From NCBI GenBank assembly GCA_030429605.1, contig JAUIEV010000003.1, positions 310,001 through 374,000 on the forward strand: DNA of 64,000 bases, read 5' to 3'. Shown here piece after piece: positions 47,128-54,954 of the stretch; the stretch's first letter is position 1; every line of letters begins with the position of its first letter. The DNA is from Chlamydiia bacterium (GTDB lineage Bacteria > Chlamydiota > Chlamydiia > Chlamydiales > Simkaniaceae). The translations under genes were made by a program, and so were the position numbers. A model generated the notes under the pieces. The model did no database searches. It was not told where the DNA came from and saw nothing but the letters and a program-made list of their open reading frames with translations.

Positions 47128-48387
47128 ATGGTCTTTCTCTACGCAGCGATTTTTCTCGCCCTGTACATGCATATATGGTTTTTTGTCAGCGCATACGCGA
47201 AAAGAGTAGACCTCGCTGATATAGCATGGGGTTTTGGGTTTGCTCTCGTTGCGTGGTGCGGATACATCACCGGCGAAAGGCACTTTGTTTCGCTGGTTGT
47301 GAATATACTCGTGACGATGTGGGCTCTCCGTCTAGGCGTCCACATCTTCCTTCGAAATAAGGGGAAAGAAGAGGACTTCCGGTATGCATCGCTTCGATCA
47401 GAGTGGAAAGGACATCCTGTCCTTTTTTTGTATCTGCAGGTGTTCTTGCTTCAAGGTGCCATTCTGTACATTGTTGCGCTCCCCATTCTCTTCATCAATG
47501 CTTTTGCTCTATCACAGCTTTCACTCGTTGGGTGGTATGCTCTTTTTCTTTGGGGACTTGGCTTTGTCATTGAGACCATTTCTGACGCAGAGCTACTACT
47601 GTATAAATCGAAAAAACAGAAAGAGCCTCTATTACAAACAGGCCTTTGGAGCACATCAAGACATCCCAATTTTTTTGGAGAGCTCCTTCAGTGGTGGTCT
47701 CTTGGCATAGTGGCCTTGGCGGCCCCAATGGGATACCTTACACTTATAGGCCCAGCGCTCTTAACCTTTATTATTGTCTTTGTGACAGGTGTACGCCCGC
47801 TTGAAGAAAAAATGGAAAAGCGGGAAGGATTTCGAGCATATGCACGGAAAACCCCTGTCTTAATACCGGCCTTTTTCTACCAAAGTGTTATCTATTCAAG
47901 CTATTGGATACTTGCAGTCATATTCGGCCCACAAAATCAATTTCTTCTTCTCATCCCAGCGTGGATTATATGTTTTGTGGCCCTCCTTTACTTTCTTGGA
48001 AAATATGCTCCTAGAGAAGCAAAGAAAACGCCTCTTTTTGCGACACTTGCCCTCGCATTAGGCATTCTTCAACAACTCTTTGTTATGCACCTTGGCATCG
48101 CAGAGTATGCTGGAGCTGATTTTTTCCCTCCGTTTTGGCTCTATTCCCTCTACCCTCTTTTTGCACTCATTATACCCATATGCGTCCCGTTTCTACGGAA
48201 TGCTTCACTACGAGCCTTTTTCATTGGCTTCATCGGAGGTCCTCTTGCAACCTTTGTTGGAGCAACCTACGGCGCGGCATTCATAGCAGATTTTTCACAG
48301 TATGTGTACCTTGGAATAACATGGGGAATATACCTTTTCTTACTCTCTTATATAGACTCGTATTTGACGAAAAAGTACCAAAGGTAG
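47128..48387 (+). CDS. DUF1295-DUF2878 fusion membrane protein
   Basis: 419 aa, about 11 hydrophobic helices. Residues ~1-260 match DUF1295, the steroid-reductase/isoprenylcysteine-methyltransferase-like fold: VDLADIAWGFGFALVA, FRYASLRSEWKG, and TGLWSTSRHPNFFGELLQWW with the cofactor-site RHPN. Residues ~265-419 resemble DUF2878 (FWLYSLYPLF, IGGPLATFVGATYGA). The two are separate genes in the proteobacterial clusters I know, so this looks like a fusion. NADPH-dependent reduction of a lipid is a reasonable guess for the first part. In an operon with DUF2177. Confidence 0.7.
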   Translation: MVFLYAAIFLALYMHIWFFVSAYAKRVDLADIAWGFGFALVAWCGYITGERHFVSLVVNILVTMWALRLGVHIFLRNKGKEEDFRYASLRSEWKGHPVLFLYLQVFLLQGAILYIVALPILFINAFALSQLSLVGWYALFLWGLGFVIETISDAELLLYKSKKQKEPLLQTGLWSTSRHPNFFGELLQWWSLGIVALAAPMGYLTLIGPALLTFIIVFVTGVRPLEEKMEKREGFRAYARKTPVLIPAFFYQSVIYSSYWILAVIFGPQNQFLLLIPAWIICFVALLYFLGKYAPREAKKTPLFATLALALGILQQLFVMHLGIAEYAGADFFPPFWLYSLYPLFALIIPICVPFLRNASLRAFFIGFIGGPLATFVGATYGAAFIADFSQYVYLGITWGIYLFLLSYIDSYLTKKYQR

Positions 48388-48390
48388 GGG

Positions 48391-48419
48391 TTGTCTAGTA
48401 TGCGCATTTCGTGTACACT
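48391..48419 (+). promoter_or_regulatory. Predicted promoter of htpG
   Basis: TTGTCT at 48391-48396, 17-base spacer, TACACT at 48414-48419, only 4 bases after the preceding stop. The ribosome site GAGG and ATG at 48446 follow. No CIRCE repeat is visible. Confidence 0.55.
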
Positions 48420-48445
48420 TTTTTCAAAAAAAAAGAGGTACACAG

Positions 48446-50278
48446 ATGGCGACAGGCACACTTAAAATCCACAGTGAAAACATTCTTCCTATCATAAAAA
48501 AATGGCTCTACTCAGACAAAGACATTTTTTTACGAGAGCTTGTTTCAAATGCGTGTGACGCAATGAGCAAAGTTGCAGTTCTTGGAGAGCAAAACGAGTG
48601 TTCTTTCGACCCTTCTTCTCTTGAAATCAGAATTCACATCGATAAAGAGCAAAAGAAAATCACTATTTCAGATGGCGGAATTGGAATGAGCGCAGATGAA
48701 GTTGAAAAATACATCGCACAGCTCGCTTTTTCCGGCGCAGAAGAATTTATCGAAAAATACAAGGACGCTGAGGAAAAAGAACAAATTATCGGCCACTTTG
48801 GGCTTGGATTTTACTCAGCATTTATGGTGAGCTCCCTCGTTGAAATTCAAACAAAATCATTTAAAGAAGATACTCCTGCAGCATACTGGTCTTGTGATGG
48901 ATCATCTGAATACGCACTCAAAGAAGGGACACGAGAGCAGAGAGGAACAGATATCATCCTCTCCATTAACAGTGATTCTGAAGAACTTCTCGAAGAAGCA
49001 AAGCTGAAAGAAATCCTAAAAAAACACTGCCTTTTCCTTCCTTTCCCAATCTATCTTAATGACACGCGCATTAACGAAAAAGAGCCTCTTTGGACAAAGC
49101 CTGCATCTGAGTGCACGAAGGAAGAATACCTCGAGTTTTACAGATACCTTTACCCAATGGAACCAGATCCAATTTTCTGGGTACACCTCAATGTCGACTA
49201 CCCATTCAATCTAAAGGGAATCCTTTACTTCCCAAAAATTGGCAAGCGGTTTGACATCAACCAGCCAAGTGTACATCTCTACTGCAACCGAGTATTTGTT
49301 TCTGATAATTGCAAAGACCTTATCCCTGACTACCTTACTGTCCTTCGTGGGGTCATTGATTCACCTGACATTCCACTCAATGTCTCAAGAAGTTATTTGC
49401 AGATGGACAAAACAGTGCGTCAGTTGGCAGCACACATTAGCAAAAAAGTCTCAGACAAGCTTGGCACACTCCATAAAACAGAAAAAGAAACCTACATTGA
49501 AAAGTGGTCAGACATCGAAATGATTGTCAAACTTGGAGTGCTCCAGGATGACAAATTTTACGAGCGAGTGAAAGAACACCTTCTTTGGAAAACCTCTTCT
49601 GGAGAATGGACGACAGCAGAAGGATACCTTGAGCGGAACGGTGAAAAAACAGAGAAGAAGATATTCTACACTGCCCACCCGGAAGAACATGAGAGCCACA
49701 TGCTCAATGCATACAAAGACCAAGGCATTGAAATCCTGTACGCGCCTCAGTATTTAGACACACCACTTATTAACTTGCTTGAATCAAAGCTTGATGGCGC
49801 CAAATTTCAGCGAATTGACGGCGGCATCGATGACTCTATCCTTGATAAGGATCGTGAGCAAAACGTGCTTGATGCAGACGGAAGAACCGTCTCTTCTCGC
49901 CTTGCTGAGTTTTTCTCAAAAGCACTTGGAAAAGAAAAGCTTTCCGTTGAAGCAAAAAGCCTAAAAAGCAACTCAATTCCAGCATTTGTTATGTTAAAAG
50001 AAGAAACACGACGGATGCGAGACTATCTTGCAATGACAGGGAATGAGTTTCCAGGGAACCTCATGGAAGAGCAAACGCTTGTTGTGAACACAAACAACCC
50101 GCTGATTACAGCGCTTCCAAAAATTGCTGAAAAAGACAGTGCGCTTGCAGACTCTTTAGCACACGAAATCTATGACCTCACTCTGCTTTCACAAAAAGAG
50201 CTGAGCCCGCAAGAAATGGGAGGATTTATTTCACGAACAACAACGGTGCTTGAAAAACTTGCAACACATATTTCGTAG
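48446..50278 (+). CDS. htpG: Chaperone HtpG (Hsp90)
   Basis: 610 aa ATP-dependent chaperone. GHKL ATPase motifs: FLRELVSNACDAMSKV, ISDGGIGM, and GHFGLGFYSAFMV; the middle domain (GRGVIDSPDIPLNVSRSYLQ-like region around residue 305-325) and C-terminal dimer domain complete it. Strong ribosome site (AAAGAGG). The 3' end overlaps the secreted phosphatase gene by 29 bases. Confidence 0.96.
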   Translation: MATGTLKIHSENILPIIKKWLYSDKDIFLRELVSNACDAMSKVAVLGEQNECSFDPSSLEIRIHIDKEQKKITISDGGIGMSADEVEKYIAQLAFSGAEEFIEKYKDAEEKEQIIGHFGLGFYSAFMVSSLVEIQTKSFKEDTPAAYWSCDGSSEYALKEGTREQRGTDIILSINSDSEELLEEAKLKEILKKHCLFLPFPIYLNDTRINEKEPLWTKPASECTKEEYLEFYRYLYPMEPDPIFWVHLNVDYPFNLKGILYFPKIGKRFDINQPSVHLYCNRVFVSDNCKDLIPDYLTVLRGVIDSPDIPLNVSRSYLQMDKTVRQLAAHISKKVSDKLGTLHKTEKETYIEKWSDIEMIVKLGVLQDDKFYERVKEHLLWKTSSGEWTTAEGYLERNGEKTEKKIFYTAHPEEHESHMLNAYKDQGIEILYAPQYLDTPLINLLESKLDGAKFQRIDGGIDDSILDKDREQNVLDADGRTVSSRLAEFFSKALGKEKLSVEAKSLKSNSIPAFVMLKEETRRMRDYLAMTGNEFPGNLMEEQTLVVNTNNPLITALPKIAEKDSALADSLAHEIYDLTLLSQKELSPQEMGGFISRTTTVLEKLATHIS

Positions 50279-51389
50279 CCTCCTCTTTCTTTTAGCCCCC
50301 ATCTCGCTGTGCTCATCTGTCTACCTGTCGTTTTCAGATGACCCTGCAACAACAGTTGATGTTGTTGCAATCGACGAAGTGTTTACACCTCAACTCGATG
50401 GAACACGCATGTTCTCTCGAAGAGAGCGTTATGGGGGACATATAATCGAGCATGCTCACTTCAAACACCTCCAGCCAAACACAGACTACACAGTACGCAT
50501 TGGCGACAAAACGCTCCTTTTTAAAACATTTCCAAAAGATGACGCTGCACTGCGTATTGCAATCTGTGGTGATGCGTACGGCGAAGCAGAGCTGTGCGTA
50601 AAAGGATTGTCGGCAATGGCCTCACACAGTCCGCGGGCTGTTGTCATAGGCGGAGATATTGCATACAGCAGAGGATATCTGATGCCGTTTCGAGGTATTT
50701 CATATGAAATTGCTCGATGGGTAGCATTCTTCGAACTGTGGGAAAAGGAAATGCAGACAGCAGATGGACATACCATCCCCCTTATCCCCTGCGTTGGAAA
50801 CCATGATCTTCGTCCAAAAAATGCATGGGGCCCTCGAGGAAAAGCTTTTTATGCCTTTTTCCCCCATCTTCAGACGACATACTATTCCCTTCCACTTGGG
50901 AAGGCAGCACGCCTCATTTGCCTGGACAGCGGGCACGCTGCAGACATTGAAGGTGAGCAAGCAGACTTTCTGAAGAATACATTGCGTACTGCAAATGAAC
51001 CGTATACCCTTGCATGCTATCACATACCAGCCTATCCCTCATATCGAGCATTTAGCGCCGGAGAAAGTGCACGTATCCGTAAGGCATGGGTTCCTCTTTT
51101 TGATACGTATAACCTCACAGCAGCATTCGAAAATGACAACCACACCTACAAACGCACAAAACCACTCGCACAGAATGCAGAAGCTGTACATGGCACCATC
51201 TATTTTGGAGATGGATGTCTTGGAGTTCCTCCAAGACATGTCTCGCCATCTCTTCGATGGTACCTTGAAAAAACTGCGTCAGAAAACCACTTTTTTCTCG
51301 TTGAGTCAACAAACGGCCGCGTTTTTGTTCGAGCACAAAACCTGAGCGACAAATCCTTAGATCACATAACTTTTGAGAAAACAAAGTAG
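50250..51389 (+). CDS. Exported purple-acid-phosphatase-like metallophosphoesterase
   Basis: About 379 aa, TTG start within htpG. The N-terminus has a signal-peptide-like stretch (SLLFLLAPISLCSS). Residues ~25-95 resemble an N-terminal fibronectin-like domain. The calcineurin-like core has AICGDAYG, VIGGDIAYS, PCVGNHDLRP, CYHIPAYP and a final DNHTYKRTKPL, the metal-binding series of purple acid phosphatases with the last GHxH changed to DNHTY. Likely a secreted phosphomonoesterase for nutrient scavenging or a host-facing enzyme. The substrate is unknown. A later start is possible because no ribosome site is visible. Confidence 0.82.
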   Translation: MKNLQHIFRSLLFLLAPISLCSSVYLSFSDDPATTVDVVAIDEVFTPQLDGTRMFSRRERYGGHIIEHAHFKHLQPNTDYTVRIGDKTLLFKTFPKDDAALRIAICGDAYGEAELCVKGLSAMASHSPRAVVIGGDIAYSRGYLMPFRGISYEIARWVAFFELWEKEMQTADGHTIPLIPCVGNHDLRPKNAWGPRGKAFYAFFPHLQTTYYSLPLGKAARLICLDSGHAADIEGEQADFLKNTLRTANEPYTLACYHIPAYPSYRAFSAGESARIRKAWVPLFDTYNLTAAFENDNHTYKRTKPLAQNAEAVHGTIYFGDGCLGVPPRHVSPSLRWYLEKTASENHFFLVESTNGRVFVRAQNLSDKSLDHITFEKTK

Positions 51390-51581
51390 TCGCATGCGAG
51401 CATGTAGTCACGAGTACCGACTGATGATGACAAGGCAAGCCACTGCTAGATTGAATCGCATGTGATCCGAATGACGAGCTCATAGCTGAAGGCTATGGGT
51501 GACGGCAAAGGATCAATAGAGCAAAGGTGCAGCCTGTCAGCGGCATTAGCACTCGTGAATACACGATCTAATGACTATGCT
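51390..51581. other. Gene-free region with self-complementary ends; candidate structured RNA
   Basis: 192 bases between the phosphatase and the small acidic gene. Inverted pairs: TCACGAGT (51408-51415) with ACTCGTGA (51551-51558); GCA..TAGTCA (51400-51410) with TGACTA.TGC (51572-51580) as an alternative end stem; CATAGC/GCTATG hairpin with 5-base loop (51481-51497); TCGTG/CACGA hairpin (51553-51566). Base composition looks more balanced than other gaps, which are AT-rich. I tested it by eye against 6S, 4.5S SRP, RNase P and tmRNA signatures without a match. Strand is unresolved. Confidence 0.4.
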
Positions 51582-51773
51582 TTATATCTCAAAATCATAC
51601 TCATCCATAGGGGCATACGTTTCTTTATGAAACCACGTCTCATCATTCACGAAAAACACCGTTGGTAAATCGAGAGGTGAGTATCCTTCACCTATTGGTT
51701 CTTCATAACAGTTTATGAAGAACGTTGGCTGGTTGAACCCTTCAATTTCGAATGATATATCATCGATCATCAT
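51582..51773 (-). CDS. Small acidic protein overlapping the MscS-type gene
   Basis: About 63 aa, acidic and rich in Asp, Glu, Phe and Tyr; no domain recognised. The start is one of two adjacent ATGs at 51773 or 51770. Both lie inside the end of the channel gene (overlap 11-14 bases), with a GGGGG ribosome-type site made from the channel's own codons. The arrangement means translation coupling to the channel and argues that this short gene is real. A regulator or partner of the channel is a guess. Confidence 0.5.
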   Translation of the reverse strand: MMIDDISFEIEGFNQPTFFINCYEEPIGEGYSPLDLPTVFFVNDETWFHKETYAPMDEYDFEI

Positions 51774-52596
51774 TTCCCCCAAATTGCTCTAAAAAGCGTG
51801 TTAAAACGACCTGCTCCAGCCTTCCTTTCAGATGAGCCGGAGAGGGAATACGTAAGTGAAGGTGTATCGTTTTTTTGTCTGGAATTTGCAACGTCACACG
51901 CGGCTCTACAGATGGCAGTTCAATGGATCTGTTTCTCTCTATCTGTTGCATACGTCTCCGAGCTTGCTCGATGTATGGTGCACATTCTTCCTGCGCAATT
52001 TGGAGAAGGATTTGCTTCGCATTTTTCCAATTTTGCGACAGTGCAAGCGGCACTGTGATGTTGTTCATATAGTAGTTCTCTAAAAACGACTCATTAACAA
52101 CTTGCTCGGTTAGAAGCAAGCTATTTGGAAAAGTAATTCGTCGTCCAGTGTACTGATGGTTTGCAGCCCCTTTTCCAACCTCCAGAACAGTAGTCGAAAG
52201 AAGGGTCGTATCGATGACATCTCCGCGGGCATCCTTTATCGTGATCCTGTCACCAATTTCATACAAGTGTCCACGAACACGTATAAGGGATCCGTTAACG
52301 CACATGAAAAGCTCTTTCACAGAAACTACTGCAGCTAAGGCTATTGCAAATACTGAGACCGCAAAACCTTGTATTTGCTCTCCCCAGACCCAGACCACGA
52401 GGAGCAAAATAAAGCCAAATGCAACATTTCTCGTGAGCCCAATCCAACGAAGCCGTTGTTGAGATGTCCAGTTTTTATCAGCCCGTCGTATATAACGCGC
52501 TACAATTTCACGAGAAATAAGGGCTAGAAATGCAATTGCTACAGTTGCAATAAGATTTTGAAGTGCAAGAGAATCTGAGAACCAGCTACCATTCAT
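51760..52596 (-). CDS. MscS-family mechanosensitive channel protein
   Basis: 278 aa. Two to three N-terminal helices; the pore-lining helix and β domain are recognisable (FAVSVFAIALAAVVSVKELF, then LYEIGDRITIKDARGDVIDT and GRRITFPNSLLLTEQVVN). Small-conductance mechanosensitive channels open under membrane tension to release solutes. The length is near that of E. coli MscS (286). Ribosome site GAGG 7 bases before the ATG. Overlaps the small acidic gene at its 3' end. Confidence 0.88.
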   Translation of the reverse strand: MNGSWFSDSLALQNLIATVAIAFLALISREIVARYIRRADKNWTSQQRLRWIGLTRNVAFGFILLLVVWVWGEQIQGFAVSVFAIALAAVVSVKELFMCVNGSLIRVRGHLYEIGDRITIKDARGDVIDTTLLSTTVLEVGKGAANHQYTGRRITFPNSLLLTEQVVNESFLENYYMNNITVPLALSQNWKNAKQILLQIAQEECAPYIEQARRRMQQIERNRSIELPSVEPRVTLQIPDKKTIHLHLRIPSPAHLKGRLEQVVLTRFLEQFGGNDDR

Positions 52597-52752
52597 GCGA
52601 GCCTCATATATCCCTATCTATTGAAAATAAATAGGTTACGGAGTTATCTTATACTATTACTACTATATACCCTTTTTATACTCTGTTTCCTCTATTAAAT
52701 AAATAGTTTTCTTAACACACCCCCCATCAATAAATTATAATTTTTAATAGTA

Positions 52753-52781
52753 TTGTTTAATTACCTTTTATTTGATAAAAT
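52753..52781 (+). promoter_or_regulatory. Predicted promoter of the proline-rich repeat gene
   Basis: TTGTTT at 52753-52758, 17-base spacer, TAAAAT at 52776-52781. It lies in the 222-base AT-rich gap (52597-52818) between the divergent channel gene and 52819; I see no other feature there. Confidence 0.55.
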
Positions 52782-52818
52782 TAATACATCAAAATCAAAA
52801 CACCATTAGGTTATTATT

Positions 52819-54507
52819 ATGGCAGCAGAATTTACCGGCGTAAAAACAGGCTCCTCTCATTTTTTCGATGCATCGAGCGGAACTCCTCTTGCCCCTTCAG
52901 AAAGAGCGCCTGCACTTGAAGCTGCCCTAGATGCGGCACGGCTTGAAGTATTGAACACTCAGATTGTCCAGTCGGCTCTTGCAAACTCAGGACTTATCGG
53001 TTCCGGTGAAGATAAAGACGTGAATTTCACTGTTTTTACAGGGAAAGTTGTTTTTGATTTTGAAAGTACGAAACTTGTCATTGATAGCGCGCCAGGCGAG
53101 GACGTCTCACCTGAGGACGTCGCTGATTTTTTCCTTAAGACTACTAAAGTACAAACAATAGCCCAAGAAATCTTCTCTGCTCGCCCTCCTGCTCCTTCTG
53201 GAGGAGCTCGCTTCATTCCTCCTTCTGTTCCTCCTAGGGACTCTTTCCCTTGGCCTGATAGACCTGCTCCTTACATCCCATTTCGTCCTAGACAACCCGA
53301 CCATTTCCCTTGGCCTCGAGATGTTCGCCCGCTTCCACTTCCCCAGCCAGAAGCACGCCCTGCAGAGCAGGCTGCCCGAGCAGAAGACTTAGAAAGAAGA
53401 GATGCTGCACAAGCACAAAGACGCGCACTTCAAGGCATTGCCACACTTGGCGGCGTTGGCCTGTTTGCGGCTATGAGACACGGAATGGGCACCTCTGAGA
53501 CGGCTCCAAGACAGCCTGTGGCTCCTGTACCCATTGTAGAAACTGGCGCAGCCCCTTCTGCAGCAGGCACACCTCGACCTTTTATCGGTCCACATATCCG
53601 TGCTCCCGAATTTATCCTCAACCCGCGCGCTTCAGCCCCGGCGCTCAGACCTACACGCCCAGACACTTCACTTGCAATAGCGCCTTTTGAAGGTGAGCCG
53701 CTTGCTCCAACGCGTAGCGCCTCTGTGAGTGATCCTGCAGCTCTCCCACTTCCAACAGATGATGAAGGAAGAGTTCCGGAAGCCCTCATTAGCGGACGGC
53801 CAGAAAGCATTGTTCCTTATTCTGCAGCTCCAACAATGAGAGCTCCTCTCCCTGAACACCCACTTGCAATAGCGCCTTTTGAAGGTGAGCCGCTTGCTCC
53901 AATGCGTAGTGCCTCTGTGAGTGATCCTGTAGCTCTCCCACTTCCAACAGATGATGAAGGAAGAGTTCCGGAAGCGCTCATTAGCGGACGCCTAGGCGGC
54001 AGAACGTTAGACACTGAACCGTATTGCTCTCCTGATGAAGCACCTACATTACCTTGGAGCGGTCTCCAAGATCGACCACACGAAATGGCAGGACTTCCTG
54101 TTACTGCTTGGCCATTTCCTGGTGCTGCTGCAGCTGATGCCTTAGACGTGCCTCAGGTTGACACTTTTGCTACACATTCGACGTTTGCAGATCCGGCATC
54201 AACGACACTCACTGCAGTGCTTGCAACTGTCATCTCCTTCATTGCGGTTCGTTGCTTTAGACGTAGACGAAGAGTGGCTCGTGATGTGAATGTTGTCCCA
54301 GACAGACACCTTCCTGGACGTGCACACGCAGGAGCTCAGCAAGATATTGCTCGACAAGGACGCATCAGACGAGCTCGAACTCGGATAGATAGAGAAACAC
54401 GCCGTACGCAAGATGCAGCACGAAGAGCCGAGCAGAGACGTTCAGCTCGCGCTCAAAGATCTCATGCCGCGAAAGGGTTTGCTAAAAAGCCAAACAAAAA
54501 GTGGTAA
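52819..54507 (+). CDS. Proline-rich membrane protein with tandem internal repeat
   Basis: 562 aa, no known domain. Order: N-terminal ~115 residues with a helical segment; Pro-rich stretch (~120-180, FPWP...RP repeats); low-complexity Ala/Pro region; a ~43-residue repeat occurring twice (~285-327 and ~349-391; SLAIAPFEGEPLAP, LPLPTDDEGRVPEALISGR); one transmembrane helix (~463-482); and an Arg-rich cytosolic-type tail of ~80 residues. Its GC content seems higher than that of neighbouring genes by eye. It fits a type III secreted or surface protein that has grown by internal duplication; the function is unknown. Confidence 0.6.
   Translation: MAAEFTGVKTGSSHFFDASSGTPLAPSERAPALEAALDAARLEVLNTQIVQSALANSGLIGSGEDKDVNFTVFTGKVVFDFESTKLVIDSAPGEDVSPEDVADFFLKTTKVQTIAQEIFSARPPAPSGGARFIPPSVPPRDSFPWPDRPAPYIPFRPRQPDHFPWPRDVRPLPLPQPEARPAEQAARAEDLERRDAAQAQRRALQGIATLGGVGLFAAMRHGMGTSETAPRQPVAPVPIVETGAAPSAAGTPRPFIGPHIRAPEFILNPRASAPALRPTRPDTSLAIAPFEGEPLAPTRSASVSDPAALPLPTDDEGRVPEALISGRPESIVPYSAAPTMRAPLPEHPLAIAPFEGEPLAPMRSASVSDPVALPLPTDDEGRVPEALISGRLGGRTLDTEPYCSPDEAPTLPWSGLQDRPHEMAGLPVTAWPFPGAAAADALDVPQVDTFATHSTFADPASTTLTAVLATVISFIAVRCFRRRRRVARDVNVVPDRHLPGRAHAGAQQDIARQGRIRRARTRIDRETRRTQDAARRAEQRRSARAQRSHAAKGFAKKPNKKW
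53671..53798 (+). repeat. Internal 128-bp direct repeat, copy 1
   Basis: First copy of an in-frame direct repeat within the gene 52819-54507; period to copy 2 is 192 bases (64 codons). The copies differ at 4 bases I could count. Confidence 0.85.
53863..53990 (+). repeat. Internal 128-bp direct repeat, copy 2
   Basis: Second copy, about 97% identical to 53671-53798 (4 differences: two silent, T→M and A→V). Confidence 0.85.
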
Positions 54508-54522
54508 CAACTGTTTATGAGA

Positions 54523-54550
54523 GAAGGTGCGCGCGAACTTACGCACCTTC
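54523..54550. terminator. Hairpin between convergent repeat gene and yajC
   Basis: Perfect 9-bp stem GAAGGTGCG/CGCACCTTC with 10-base loop; the right arm encodes the last codons of yajC. No long T-run. Probable shared 3'-end signal. Confidence 0.45.
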
Positions 54551-54880
54551 ACTTGATTTATCTTCCTCAGCAGGCGTAGGCTCTTTTGCCTGATGCACCT
54601 CTGTAATAGCCCCTTTCATCATTTCAAGCTTTGAACCATCTACATTTTTTAGAATAAATGTTTCTGCATGAATCGTCTCTACAGTTCCAAGAACGCCCAT
54701 AGCCGTTACTTTGTCACCTTCTTTAAGAGAAGCGCGCATGTCGTTCATTTTTTTGCGCCGTTTTTGCTCTGGACGCCAAAGAATGAGGTAGAAAAACGCT
54801 GCTGCAATAGCTAGAAAAATTAGTGTTTGGTAAGGGTTTTGTTCAGGAGCCTCCTGAGCAAGAATCAGTCCAATATACAT
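54539..54880 (-). CDS. yajC: Sec translocase accessory protein YajC
   Basis: 113 aa, one transmembrane helix (residues ~18-36, LIFLAIAAAFFYLILW) followed by RPEQKRRKKMNDMRASLKEG, the standard YajC charged segment, and a small domain (VTAMGVLGTVETIHAETFIL). Associates with SecDF in protein export. Ribosome site GAGG before the ATG. Follows rlmD by 74 bases, as I recall in C. trachomatis (CT741-CT742). Confidence 0.93.
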   Translation of the reverse strand: MYIGLILAQEAPEQNPYQTLIFLAIAAAFFYLILWRPEQKRRKKMNDMRASLKEGDKVTAMGVLGTVETIHAETFILKNVDGSKLEMMKGAITEVHQAKEPTPAEEDKSSEGA

Positions 54881-54954
54881 ATACGCCTCATTACAGTACT
54901 ATTTTGAGAAAGTCTGCCTGATTTTTATTCTAAAAGCAAGCGAAGAGAGCGCAA

